Of a DNA stretch of 64,000 nucleotides, positions 52,098 through 60,305 are shown one piece after another (position 1 is the first letter of the stretch; each line of letters starts with the position of its first letter). The stretch is taken from contig NZ_AP024545.1 in assembly GCF_018406605.1 (NCBI RefSeq), positions 186,001 through 250,000 on the forward strand, written 5' to 3'. The DNA is from Noviluteimonas caseinilytica. GTDB taxonomy: Bacteria > Pseudomonadota > Gammaproteobacteria > Xanthomonadales > Xanthomonadaceae. A program made the translations under genes and the position numbers. The notes under the pieces are model-generated. The model was not told where the DNA came from. It saw only the letters and a program-made list of their open reading frames with translations, and did no database searches.

Positions 52098-54085
52098 ACG
52101 CGACGGTGGCCGACCTCGCACCGATCGCACGCGCCAACACGCCGGCGATGGCAGGCACGCGACTGGATGCGCGCACGCGCCTGGGCGTGCTGCTGGCAGC
52201 AGGCGCATGCGTCGCACCGCTGTTGCTGCAGGTGCCGACCACGCTCGCCCTGGTGATCACCGGTGTCGCGATCGCGATGGCGTTCCTGTCGCAGCGCCCG
52301 CCGTTGCCGGGCTGGTTGCGCATGGTGCCGGCGCTGGGCCTGGGCGCGTTCGTGTTCTCGACCATGGGCGTGAACTTCGGCCGCGACACCGGCTGCGCGA
52401 TGCTCGCCGCGATGCTGGCGGTCAAGCCGCTGGAAACCAACACGTTGCGCGACGCACGCAGTTTGCTCGGCTTTGCGTTGTTCGCACCGTTCGCCACCTT
52501 CCTGCTCGACCAGGGACCGCTGTCGCTGGTGCTCGGCCTGCTCGCCGTCGTGCTGGTGCTCGCGGCGATGCAACGCTTGTCGGACGTGGAATCGGACGAC
52601 GCGCGCCGGCCGCGCACGGCGTGGCGCCGCCTGCGTTCGGTCGGCTGGATGCTGTTGCTCGGCTTGCCGCTCGCGCTCGCGGCGTTCTGGTTGTTCCCGC
52701 GCCTGGCCTCGCCCTTGTGGGGCGTGCCCGATCGCGCGCACGTGCGCCCGGGCCTGGCCGACAGCATGACGCCCGGCCGCTGGAGCGACTTGCTGCTGGA
52801 CGACACGCCCGCCGCGCGCGTGCGCTTCTTCGGCCCGGTGCCGCCGCGCGACCGCATGTATTTCCGCGGCCCGGTGTTCATGCAGTACGACGGGCGCACG
52901 TGGTCGCGCGCGCCGCTGCAGTCGAGCTACACCGCGCAACCGGTCCGGGCTTCCGGCACCGCGTGGGATTACGAACTGGAATTCGAACCCACCGACCGCC
53001 GCCAGCTCATCGCGCTCGACGTGCCGTTGTCGCCCCCGCCCAACGCGCACTTCTGGTCCGACCGCGCCTTGCGCGTCGAACGCCCGCTCGATTCGGTGAC
53101 GCGCTGGCGCATGCAATCTGCACCGGTGGCCACGTTCGAAGCCGACCTGCCGCGCACGTTGCAACTCGCGGCGCTGCAACTGCCGCAAGGCTTCAATCCG
53201 CGCACCATCGCGCTGGCGCGGCAATGGCGCCAGGACGCGGGCGCGAACGATGCCGCGATCGTGAACCGCGCGCTGTCGTGGATCCGGCGCGACTTCGGTT
53301 ACACGCTCGAAGTGCCGATCACCGGGCGCGATGCGATCGACCAGTTCCTGTTCCGCGACAAGAAGGGCTACTGCGAACAGTTCAGTTCGTCGTTCGTCGT
53401 GCTGATGCGCGCGGCGGGCATTCCTGCGCGCGTGGTCGCCGGTTACGCCGGCGCCGAATTGAACACGCTGGGCGGCTACTGGCTCGTGCGCCGCTCCGAT
53501 GCGCACGCGTGGGCGGAGGTGTGGCTGGCGGGACGCGGCTGGGTGCGCATCGATCCGACCGCCGCGGTCGCGCCCGAACGCGTGTTCGACACCATCCAGG
53601 ACCGCGCGCGCGCCAGCGGCGACCTGCTGGCCAACCTGCAGCCCATGTTCGACACGGGCGACTGGATGGTGAGCACGTGGAACGACTTCGTACTCGGCTT
53701 CAACGCCGACCGGCAGCGCCGCCTGCTGCAGCCGCTGGGTTTCGATGCGGTCGATCCGGAACGCCTGCTGCTGTTGTTCTCGCTGGTGGCGATCGCCGCC
53801 CTCGCCGCCACGGTCTGGCTGCTCAGCCGCGATGTGCGCGAACGCGATCCGCTGTTGCGCGCCTGGCATCGCGTCGGCAGGCGCTACGCGAAACTCGGCC
53901 TGGCCCGCGCGCCGCACGAACCCGCCAGCGAATGGACGCAGCGCGTGCATCGCGCGCGGGCGGGCGGCGACGACGCGCTGGTGGCGCTGGGCGCCCGCTT
54001 CAGCCGCCGGCGCTATGGTCCGGCCCGTGAAGCCGGCGAACGGCTGAACGCCCTGCTCCGCGACCTCGACAAACACCGCCCGTGA
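52094..54085 (+). CDS. Membrane transglutaminase-like protein (DUF3488 / transglutaminase core)
   Basis: A 663-residue protein with six or so N-terminal membrane helices (to ~215), a periplasmic transglutaminase-like domain and a last helix near 560-580 (LLLLFSLVAIAALAATVWLL) before a cytosolic tail. The catalytic triad is Cys427 (KKGYCEQFSSS), His471 (SDAHAWAE) and Asp487 (VRIDPT). It may be a protease or cross-linker; activity has not been clearly shown for this family. Overlaps the DUF58 gene by 4 bases. Confidence 0.9.
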   Translation: MNATVADLAPIARANTPAMAGTRLDARTRLGVLLAAGACVAPLLLQVPTTLALVITGVAIAMAFLSQRPPLPGWLRMVPALGLGAFVFSTMGVNFGRDTGCAMLAAMLAVKPLETNTLRDARSLLGFALFAPFATFLLDQGPLSLVLGLLAVVLVLAAMQRLSDVESDDARRPRTAWRRLRSVGWMLLLGLPLALAAFWLFPRLASPLWGVPDRAHVRPGLADSMTPGRWSDLLLDDTPAARVRFFGPVPPRDRMYFRGPVFMQYDGRTWSRAPLQSSYTAQPVRASGTAWDYELEFEPTDRRQLIALDVPLSPPPNAHFWSDRALRVERPLDSVTRWRMQSAPVATFEADLPRTLQLAALQLPQGFNPRTIALARQWRQDAGANDAAIVNRALSWIRRDFGYTLEVPITGRDAIDQFLFRDKKGYCEQFSSSFVVLMRAAGIPARVVAGYAGAELNTLGGYWLVRRSDAHAWAEVWLAGRGWVRIDPTAAVAPERVFDTIQDRARASGDLLANLQPMFDTGDWMVSTWNDFVLGFNADRQRRLLQPLGFDAVDPERLLLLFSLVAIAALAATVWLLSRDVRERDPLLRAWHRVGRRYAKLGLARAPHEPASEWTQRVHRARAGGDDALVALGARFSRRRYGPAREAGERLNALLRDLDKHRP

Positions 54086-54172
54086 CGCCGCCTGCGCGGC
54101 GTATCGTGTGCAATCGCAAGCGACCGTGAACCGCCAGCCCGTCCAACCGCATTCCTTTCCTGGAGACGCGTC

Positions 54173-54658
54173 ATGAGATTCCGCACCCTCATCCCGGGCT
54201 TGGCCGCCGCCTTGCTGGTGGCCTGCGCCACCCAGCCGCAGCCCCTGCAGGGCGAATTCACCGACGTCAGCCCGCGCCAGGCCGCCGAGCAGGACAACAC
54301 CGGCGTGGTCGTGCGCTGGGGCGGCCGCATCGTGAAGACCGAGCCGCACGAGAACCGCACGTGCTTCGAAATGATCTCCACCCGGCTCGACGTCTACGGC
54401 CGTCCCTACTGGGCCACCGACGACGTGGGCGGCCGCTTCATCGCGTGCCGCACGGGCTTCTACGATCCGGCGGTGTTCGAAGTGAACCGCGAAGTCACCT
54501 TCACCGGCCGCGTCGAGGGCTACGACCAGCGCAAGATCGGCGGCTACGACTATCGCTTCCCGCGCCTGGCCGCCGAGGTCGTGTACCTGTGGCCGGTGCG
54601 CGAGCGCGTGGACGTGCTTACCTACCCCGCGCCGTGGCCGTGGTGGGGCTATTGGTGA
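54173..54658 (+). CDS. slp: Slp-family outer-membrane lipoprotein
   Basis: A 161-residue lipoprotein. Signal peptide ends LLVACATQP (lipobox with Cys19), and VVRWGGRIVKTEPHENRTCFEM with YDPAVFEVNREVTFTGRVEGY match the Slp family of starvation-induced lipoproteins. The tail is aromatic-rich (PWPWWGYW). GGAG is 8 bases before the ATG. Its last 10 bases overlap the end of the convergent HIT gene. Confidence 0.92.
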   Translation: MRFRTLIPGLAAALLVACATQPQPLQGEFTDVSPRQAAEQDNTGVVVRWGGRIVKTEPHENRTCFEMISTRLDVYGRPYWATDDVGGRFIACRTGFYDPAVFEVNREVTFTGRVEGYDQRKIGGYDYRFPRLAAEVVYLWPVRERVDVLTYPAPWPWWGYW

Positions 54659-55011
54659 GTTGAGGGCGTTCCGAACCGCCCCAGGGGCGCACCTGCCAGC
54701 AAGTGCAGGTGCAGCTGGAACACGGTCTGCCCGCCGTGGCCGTTGCAGTTGATCACCACGCGGTAGCCGTCGTCGGCGAAGCCTTCCTTGCGCGCGTACG
54801 CCGCGGCCGCCAATGCGAGGCGGCCGACGAGTTCGGCCTGGTCGGCGGTCGCCGCATCCAGCGTCGGCACCGTGGCCTTCGGCACGAACAGCACGTGCAC
54901 CGGCGCCTGCGGCGCGATGTCGCGGAACGCGAACACGTGGTCGTCTTCGTAGACGATGTCCGCGGGGATCTCGCGGCGCGCGATGCGGTGGAAGATCGTG
55001 TCGTCGCTCAT
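54649..55011 (-). CDS. HIT-domain nucleotide-binding protein (HinT-like)
   Basis: A 120-residue histidine-triad protein. The family core is present: MSDDTIFHRIARREIPADIV, DHVFAFRDIAPQAPVHVLFVP split in two stretches, and YRVVINCNGHGGQTVFQ. In the active site the first His of HxHxH is Gln: the motif reads Q99-L-H101-L-H103. The catalytic middle His (H101) is kept, so phosphoramidase activity is still possible. It lies 11 bases after recR. Confidence 0.93.
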   Translation of the reverse strand: MSDDTIFHRIARREIPADIVYEDDHVFAFRDIAPQAPVHVLFVPKATVPTLDAATADQAELVGRLALAAAAYARKEGFADDGYRVVINCNGHGGQTVFQLHLHLLAGAPLGRFGTPSTHQ

Positions 55012-55022
55012 GGCACCTCCGT

Positions 55023-55613
55023 TCAGGGCATCTCGCCGCGCGAACCGAACGCATGCGACAGCGTGCCGCGGTCCACGTATTCCAGTTCCCCACCCAGCGG
55101 AACGCCATGCGCGAGGCGACTCGGCCGCACGCGGTGCGCGCGCGCGAGCTGCGCGAGGTAATGCGCGGTCGCTTCGCCTTCGACGGTGGGGTTGGTGGCG
55201 ATGATCAGTTCCTGCACCAGGCCTTCGCCGAGGCGCCGGTCGAGCAGGTCGAGGCCGAGTTCGCGCGGGCCGATGCCGTCGAGCGGGCTCAGCCGGCCCT
55301 GCAGCACGAAGTACAGGCCGCGATAGCCGGTGGCCTGCTCGATCGCGAGGCGATCGGCGGGCGATTCCACGGCGCACAGCAGTTGCTGGTCGCGCGAGGC
55401 GCTGGCGCAGATCGTGCAGACATCGGTTTCGCTGAAGTCGCGGCAGCGTTCGCAATGGCGGATGGTTTCGACCGCATGCGCGAGCACGTCGGCCAGGCGC
55501 TGGCCGCCGGCGCGTTCGCGTTCGAGCACGTGGTAGGCCATGCGCTGCGCGGACTTGGGGCCGACGCCGGGCAGCACGCGGAACGCTTCGATGAGGTCGT
55601 CGAGCAGGCTCAC
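55023..55613 (-). CDS. recR: Recombination protein RecR
   Basis: A 196-residue partner of RecO (25534-26271). HhH motif LPGVGPKSAQRMA is near residue 14, the Cys4 zinc finger is CERCRDFSETDVCTIC, and the Toprim domain reads NPTVEGEATAHYL. The first codon is GTG at 55613. The dnaX-ybaB-recR order is classic. Confidence 0.97.
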   Translation of the reverse strand: MSLLDDLIEAFRVLPGVGPKSAQRMAYHVLERERAGGQRLADVLAHAVETIRHCERCRDFSETDVCTICASASRDQQLLCAVESPADRLAIEQATGYRGLYFVLQGRLSPLDGIGPRELGLDLLDRRLGEGLVQELIIATNPTVEGEATAHYLAQLARAHRVRPSRLAHGVPLGGELEYVDRGTLSHAFGSRGEMP

Positions 55614-55623
55614 GCGATCGCCG

Positions 55624-55944
55624 TCAGAACGGCATCTTCATGCCCGGCGGCAACTGCATGCCCGCGGTGGCGACGCTCATGCGCGCCTGCGATTCGGCGT
55701 TGACCTTGTTGACGGCGTCGTTGAAGGCCGCGACGACAAGGTCTTCGGCCATCTCCGGATCGGTGAGCACGCTCGGATCGATGCGCACCTTGCGGCACTC
55801 CATCCGGCCGGTGATCGTGACGTTGACCATGCCGCCGCCGGCGCTGCCGGTGACTTCGATCTTCGCGACTTCTTCCTGGGCGCGCTGCACGTTTTCCTGC
55901 ATCTTCTGCGCCTGTTGCATCAATTGGGCGATGTTTCCACGCAT
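55624..55944 (-). CDS. ybaB: YbaB/EbfC nucleoid-associated protein
   Basis: A 106-residue small DNA-binding protein with a coiled-coil start (IAQLMQQAQKMQENVQRAQ) and core ITGRMECRKVRIDPSVL. It forms dimers that bind DNA. The C terminus has a Met/Pro-rich tail (GMQLPPGMKMPF). It is between dnaX (33 bases) and recR (10 bases). Confidence 0.96.
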   Translation of the reverse strand: MRGNIAQLMQQAQKMQENVQRAQEEVAKIEVTGSAGGGMVNVTITGRMECRKVRIDPSVLTDPEMAEDLVVAAFNDAVNKVNAESQARMSVATAGMQLPPGMKMPF

Positions 55945-55977
55945 GGCTCGGGTCTCTCGTTGGGGGACGCGACGACG

Positions 55978-57738
55978 TCAGGCGTCGTCGAAGGGACGGA
56001 TGGAATCGGGCACGAGCGTCGCGCCGCGACCGGTCATCAGGCGCTGCACGCCGGGATCGGCGAGGAACGCGGTTTCCGCCGCGACCTGGCGCGCATCGCG
56101 TTCGCGCGCGCTGCGCTGGTGCAGGGTTTCGCCCGCGGCAGGCGCGGCTTCGAACTTGATGTCGGGCGTGCGGCCGAGCAAGGCGCCCAATGCATCGGCG
56201 AAACGTTTCACCAGGCCCGGGGCCTTCAGGTGATCGTCGGCGGCGGGCAGCGACAGGCGCAGCACGCCATCGTCGTAGGACACGAAGCCGGCATGCGCGG
56301 CGAGTTCGCGCGCAGGGCCACCGAGGGGGCAGCGGGCGACGTAGTCTGGCCAGGTGTCGGCGTCGAGGTTTGCGTCGGTGGCGGCGGATGCAGCGGGACC
56401 GGGGACCGGGGACCGGGGACCAGGAACAGCGGCGGGTGCCGGCGCGGAAACAGGTGACGCTGCGACTGGTGTCGATGCAACGGGAGACGGTGCAACAGGA
56501 ACGGGGGCAACGGGCGGCGCCGACACCTGCGGCATCACGATCGCAGCCGCACTTTCCTTGCGCGCCGTCGGCGCAGCCGCCAACGCCGCACGCGCGGCAG
56601 CCGGTCCCTTCACGCTTTCACCCTTCCCCGGTCCCTGGTCCCCGGTCCCCGGTCCCTGCTCTCCGGGCCGGAACGCCAGCATCCGCAACACGCACATTTC
56701 GAAGCCTGCGCGCGGGCTCGGCGCCAGCGGCAAATCGCGACGTCCGTTGAGCGCCATCTGGTACCAGAGCTGCACGAGTTCGGGACGCAGCCGTTCGGCG
56801 AGCACGTCGACCGCGATGCCGTCGTCTTCCACGTTCGCGCCCGGCACGAGCTGGCGCACCTGCACGCGATGCAAGGCATCGGCGAGGGCGTCGAGCACGC
56901 CGTTCCAGTCGGGCGAGAAATCCGCGAGCGCGGCCACCGTATCGAGCAGGCGCGCGCCGTCGCCCGCGGCGAGCGCATCGAGCATGCCCGCGACCTGCGT
57001 GCGATCGACCGTGCCGAGCATCGTCGCCACGCCCGCATCGTTGAGCTGGCCGCCGGTGTAGGCGATCGCCTGGTCGAGCAGCGACAGGCCATCGCGCAGG
57101 CTGCCGTCGGCGGCGCGCGCGAGCAGGCGCACGGCGCCCGGCTCCACCGCGATGCCTTCGGCGTCGAGGATCTTGCTGATCTGGCCGGAGATCTGCGCTT
57201 CGTCGAGGCGCTTGAGGTTGAACTGCAGGCAGCGCGACAGCACGGTGACCGGCAGCTTCTGCGGGTCGGTGGTGGCGAGCAGGAACTTCACGTGGCCCGG
57301 CGGTTCCTCCAGCGTCTTGAGCAGCGCGTTGAACGCCGACTTCGAGAGCATGTGGACTTCGTCGATCAGGTAGACCTTCACGCGGCCGCGGCTGGGCATG
57401 TACTGCGCGTTGTCGATGACCTCGCGCACGTCGTCCACGCCGGTGTTGCTGGCGGCGTCGATTTCCAGCAGGTCGATGAAGCGGCCGGCGTCGATGTCGC
57501 GGCACGAATTGCATTCGCCGCAGGGTTCGGCCGACGTGCCGCGTTCGCAGTTCAGCGACTTGGCGAAGATGCGCGCGATCGTGGTCTTGCCCACCCCGCG
57601 CGTGCCGGTGAACAGGAACGCATGGTGGACGCGCCCGCTTTCCAGCGCATTGGTGAGCGCACGGACGACGTGCTCCTGGCCGACCAGTTCAGCGAACTTC
57701 TTCGGTCGCCATTTCCGCGCAAGGACGAGATAGGACAT
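55978..57738 (-). CDS. dnaX: DNA polymerase III subunits gamma/tau
   Basis: A 586-residue clamp-loader ATPase. Walker A GTRGVGKT (45-52), zinc Cys64/73/76/79, Walker B VYLIDEVHML and sensor LSRCLQFNLKR are intact. After residue ~360 the linker is low in complexity and contains two GPG-rich stretches made by inverted heptanucleotide arrays (56395-56422 and 56629-56656). A tau-type C-terminal domain follows from ~450. No A-rich slippery sequence like that in E. coli is seen in the 3' half, so a shorter gamma form is not predicted. The start MSYLVLARKWRPKKF is the family start. It follows the SRP RNA. Confidence 0.95.
   Translation of the reverse strand: MSYLVLARKWRPKKFAELVGQEHVVRALTNALESGRVHHAFLFTGTRGVGKTTIARIFAKSLNCERGTSAEPCGECNSCRDIDAGRFIDLLEIDAASNTGVDDVREVIDNAQYMPSRGRVKVYLIDEVHMLSKSAFNALLKTLEEPPGHVKFLLATTDPQKLPVTVLSRCLQFNLKRLDEAQISGQISKILDAEGIAVEPGAVRLLARAADGSLRDGLSLLDQAIAYTGGQLNDAGVATMLGTVDRTQVAGMLDALAAGDGARLLDTVAALADFSPDWNGVLDALADALHRVQVRQLVPGANVEDDGIAVDVLAERLRPELVQLWYQMALNGRRDLPLAPSPRAGFEMCVLRMLAFRPGEQGPGTGDQGPGKGESVKGPAAARAALAAAPTARKESAAAIVMPQVSAPPVAPVPVAPSPVASTPVAASPVSAPAPAAVPGPRSPVPGPAASAATDANLDADTWPDYVARCPLGGPARELAAHAGFVSYDDGVLRLSLPAADDHLKAPGLVKRFADALGALLGRTPDIKFEAAPAAGETLHQRSARERDARQVAAETAFLADPGVQRLMTGRGATLVPDSIRPFDDA
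56395..56422 (+). repeat. Heptanucleotide array GGGACCG x4, left arm
   Basis: Three perfect GGGACCG units and one GGGACCA at 7-bp steps inside dnaX. The array is complementary over 23 bp to the array at 56629-56656. Confidence 0.85.
56629..56656 (-). repeat. Heptanucleotide array (reverse orientation), right arm
   Basis: Four 7-bp units read as CGGTCCC or TGGTCCC on the plus strand, the inverse of the array at 56395-56422. A lone further unit sits at 56602-56608. Arms are ~206 bp apart. Confidence 0.85.
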
Positions 57739-57774
57739 AGGGGCGCATGATGCCATGCGCGGTCCGCCTTTCGC

Positions 57775-57793
57775 GTTGCAGGTTGCCTGCAAC
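57775..57793 (-). terminator. Hairpin after the SRP RNA
   Basis: Perfect 8-bp stem GTTGCAGG/CCTGCAAC with a 3-base loop, ~10 bases past the 3' end of the SRP RNA, without a T-tract. It may mark the RNA 3' end or partly separate it from dnaX. Confidence 0.45.
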
Positions 57794-57802
57794 CCGAGTG
57801 GT

Positions 57803-57904
57803 AACCCCGCCGACTGGCCTCGGCGCCCGCGTTGATCAATACCGTTGCTGCCTTCCGGCCCTGGCGGGATTTTCGACCTAGCGTCGCGAGGGGCCGACGG
57901 GGCC
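57803..57904 (-). ncRNA. ffs: Signal recognition particle 4.5S RNA (bacterial small SRP RNA)
   Basis: The minus strand carries the invariant domain IV core: CAGGGCCGGAAGGCAGCA, with the GGAA tetraloop and asymmetric loop that bind Ffh. The ends pair: CCCCG and GGCC near the 5' end with GGCC and CGGGG near the 3' end, giving a ~100-base rod like the E. coli RNA. Exact ends are approximate. It lies between tRNA-Ser and dnaX, all on the same strand. Confidence 0.9.
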
Positions 57905-57937
57905 ACCATGGACAGGAACACTTGCTGTTTGAAGCGA

Positions 57938-58030
57938 TGGCGGAGAGAGCGGGATTCGAACCCGCGAAGCGCTGTTTAGACGCTTACACACTTTCCAGGC
58001 GTGCTCCTTCAACCGCTCGGACACCTCTCC
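57938..58030 (-). tRNA. tRNA-Ser (anticodon GGA)
   Basis: A class II tRNA with a long variable arm. Acceptor GGAGAGG pairs with TCTCTCC (one G-U), the anticodon loop is CTGGAAA (anticodon GGA), and the T arm is GCGGGTTCGAATCCCGC. The body is 58030-57941 with discriminator G, and CCA is encoded at 57940-57938. It decodes UCC/UCU. Confidence 0.95.
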
Positions 58031-58074
58031 GCTGGAACCGAAGGACGCGCATCAGGCCGGCGTTCGGGCCGCGA

Positions 58075-58103
58075 ATTCTAGCCCCGGGCGGCAGGCGGGA
58101 CAA
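58075..58103 (-). promoter_or_regulatory. Sigma-70 promoter of tRNA-Ser
   Basis: Minus strand: TTGTCC (58103-58098), 17-base spacer, TAGAAT (58080-58075). Spacing is ideal and nine of twelve bases fit the consensus. Transcription would begin ~38 bases before the tRNA and may read through the SRP RNA into dnaX. Confidence 0.75.
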
Positions 58104-58123
58104 GGCGCCGCGCCCGCGCCCGC

Positions 58124-58540
58124 CTAACCGGGATGCAGCCAGTCGGCCGCGCCGTCCCGGTAACGCTCGTGTTTCCAGATGGGAACGCGCGCCTTCACCT
58201 CGTCGATGATGAACCGGCAGGCGGCGAAGGCGGCATCGCGGTGCGCGGCGGTGGCGCCCACCCACACGGCCAGTTCGCCCAGGGCCAGGTCGCCGGTGCG
58301 GTGCACGCAGCGGGCATCCAGCAGCGGGAAGCGGGCCATCGCTTCGGTGAGGATCGCTTCGCCCTCGCGCTCGGCCAGCGCGGCGTAGGCTTCGTAGCGC
58401 AGGCCGTCGACCGCGCGGCCGTCGTTGTGGTCGCGCACCCAGCCTTCGAAGCTGGCGTAGGCGCCGACGCGCGCGTCCAGCAGTTCCGCGCGCAGGGACG
58501 CGACGTCGAACGGGGTGTCGCTGAGGGCGAAGCGCGCCAT
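58124..58540 (-). CDS. moaE: Molybdopterin synthase catalytic subunit
   Basis: A 138-residue MoaE that, with thiocarboxylated MoaD, converts cyclic pyranopterin to molybdopterin. Family motifs are FEGWVRDHNDGRAV, CVHRTGDLALGE and the active-site Lys in VPIWKHERY. It starts 1 base after moaD, ends the kdkA-moa operon and has no clear terminator. Confidence 0.96.
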   Translation of the reverse strand: MARFALSDTPFDVASLRAELLDARVGAYASFEGWVRDHNDGRAVDGLRYEAYAALAEREGEAILTEAMARFPLLDARCVHRTGDLALGELAVWVGATAAHRDAAFAACRFIIDEVKARVPIWKHERYRDGAADWLHPG

Positions 58541-58541
58541 C

Positions 58542-58787
58542 TCAGCCTCCCGACACCGGCGGGATGAACGCGATCTCGCTGCCCGCGCGCGGCTTGTCTT
58601 CCCAGCGCGCGAACGCGCCATCGACCGCGACGCGCAGTTTTTCCACCGGCAGCGCGAAGCCGTGGCGTGCGCGCAGTTCGATGTAGAGCACGCGCAGGTC
58701 GGGCGCGGCGGTGTCGAAGGTTTCGCTCGCGATGCCGGCCACGTCGCGCAGGGACGCGAAGTACAGCACCTTCACGCGCGCAGTCAT
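58542..58787 (-). CDS. moaD: Molybdopterin synthase sulfur carrier subunit
   Basis: An 81-residue ubiquitin-like protein ending FIPPVSGG; the C-terminal Gly-Gly carries the thiocarboxylate given to MoaE. Start VKVLYFASLRDVAG is typical. Its ATG overlaps the moaC stop. Confidence 0.95.
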   Translation of the reverse strand: MTARVKVLYFASLRDVAGIASETFDTAAPDLRVLYIELRARHGFALPVEKLRVAVDGAFARWEDKPRAGSEIAFIPPVSGG

Positions 58788-59272
58788 GGTGCGTCTCCGA
58801 CGTCGCGCCTGCCGCCGCGCTTGCCCGTCAGTTTCGCCGGGCCCAGCACGATGCGGTGCGACAGCGCCTTGCACATGTCGTAGACGGTGAGCGCGGCGAT
58901 GGTGGCGCCGGTCAGCGCTTCCATTTCCACGCCGGTGCGATGCGTGGTGCGCACGGTGCAGGTGATGTTGAGTTCGCGTTCGCCCTGCCAGTCGATGGCG
59001 AACCGGCAGCCATCGATCGGCAGCGGATGGCAGAACGGGATGAGTTCGTGCGTGCGCTTGACCGCCATCGTGCCGGCGATGATCGCGGTGTCGACGATCG
59101 CGCCCTTCGCGCTGCGCAAGCCGCTGGCGCGCAACTGCGACGCAACCTCGGCGGGAAAGCGCACGCGGCATTCCGCGCTCGCGGCGCGCGCGGTCACGGC
59201 TTTGGCGGAGACATCGACCATCGCCGGGCGGCCGGCGGGATCGAGGTGCGTGAGCGTCTTCTGCTTCGCCAT
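58784..59272 (-). CDS. moaC: Cyclic pyranopterin monophosphate synthase
   Basis: A 162-residue enzyme acting with MoaA. Motifs are MVDVSAKAVTARAA, ELIPFCHPLPIDGC and MEALTGATIAALTVYDMCKA, with the catalytic Lys/Asp in these stretches. It starts 1 base after moaA and overlaps moaD by 4. Confidence 0.96.
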   Translation of the reverse strand: MAKQKTLTHLDPAGRPAMVDVSAKAVTARAASAECRVRFPAEVASQLRASGLRSAKGAIVDTAIIAGTMAVKRTHELIPFCHPLPIDGCRFAIDWQGERELNITCTVRTTHRTGVEMEALTGATIAALTVYDMCKALSHRIVLGPAKLTGKRGGRRDVGDAP

Positions 59273-59273
59273 C

Positions 59274-60305
59274 TCAGCCACCCACCAGGTACATCTCGAC
59301 ATGCCGGCGCGAGGCGCCCGCTTCGCCGCGGATTTCGCTGTAGCGATCGGCGCGGCGCGTCCACGTGGCGGCAACCTGCGCGACCACCGCGTCTTCGCCC
59401 TGTCGCGCCGCAGCGCGCAGGTTGCGGCCTTCGGAGGCGAACAGGCACGTGTAGAGCGTGCCGTCGGCGGAAATGCGCGCGCGATGGCAATCGCCGCAGA
59501 ACGGTGCGCTGACGGAACTGACGAAGCCGATCTCACCGCCGCCGTCGACGAAGGCGTAGCGCGACGCGACTTCGCCGCGATATTGCGGATCCAGCGCGCG
59601 CAACGGCCACTGCGCCGCGATGCGATCGCGCAGTTCCGCCGACGGCACCACGCCTTCGCGACGCCAGCCGTTGCACGTGCCGACGTCCATGTATTCGATG
59701 AAGCGCAGCACGTGGCCGCGGTCGCGCGCGAACTGCACGAGCGGCAGCACTTGCGGTTCGTTGACGCCGCGCTGCACGACGCAGTTGAGCTTGATGCGGT
59801 CGAAGCCGGCGTCGCGCGCGGCATCGAGGCCGGCGAGGACGTCGTCGATGCGCCCGCGCCCGCCCGAGAGTTGCGAAAACAACGCCGGGTCCAGCGCGTC
59901 CAGGCTCACGGTGAGGCGATGCAACCCCGCCTCGCGCAAGGCCTGCGCGTGCTTCGCGAGCAGGCTGCCGTTGGTGGTGAGCGCCAGGTCTTCGATGCCA
60001 TCGATCGCGGCCAGCCGCCGCACGAGGTCCGGCAGGCCCTTGCGCAGCAGCGGCTCGCCGCCGGTCAGGCGCAGCTTGCGCGTGCCCAGGCGCACGAAGC
60101 CGCGCACCAGCGTTTCGATTTCATCGAAGTCCAGGCGCGACGCCGCATCGAGGCCGTGGTCGTCCGGGATGCGATCGGCCGGCATGCAATACGGGCAACG
60201 GAAGTTGCACGCATCGATCACCGACAGGCGCAGGTCGCGCAACGGGCGACCGAGGCGGTCCAGCGGCGCGGCGTGCGGCGGCACGATGGGGTACGGCGTG
60301 CTCAC
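59274..60305 (-). CDS. moaA: GTP 3',8-cyclase (radical SAM)
   Basis: A 343-residue radical SAM enzyme that begins molybdenum cofactor synthesis from GTP. N-terminal cluster cysteines are in DACNFRCPYC, the SAM GGE motif is LRLTGGEPLL, and the C-terminal cluster cysteines are in FCGDCHRARIS and LYTCLF. The C terminus ends LVGG, as required. It starts with GTG at 60305, overlapping the metallo-hydrolase stop by four bases (GTGA). Confidence 0.96.
   Translation of the reverse strand: MSTPYPIVPPHAAPLDRLGRPLRDLRLSVIDACNFRCPYCMPADRIPDDHGLDAASRLDFDEIETLVRGFVRLGTRKLRLTGGEPLLRKGLPDLVRRLAAIDGIEDLALTTNGSLLAKHAQALREAGLHRLTVSLDALDPALFSQLSGGRGRIDDVLAGLDAARDAGFDRIKLNCVVQRGVNEPQVLPLVQFARDRGHVLRFIEYMDVGTCNGWRREGVVPSAELRDRIAAQWPLRALDPQYRGEVASRYAFVDGGGEIGFVSSVSAPFCGDCHRARISADGTLYTCLFASEGRNLRAAARQGEDAVVAQVAATWTRRADRYSEIRGEAGASRRHVEMYLVGG

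Noticed and set aside
56395..56660. Possible CRISPR array
   Set aside because: Units are 7 bp with no spacers, in opposite orientation and inside dnaX; no cas genes are present.
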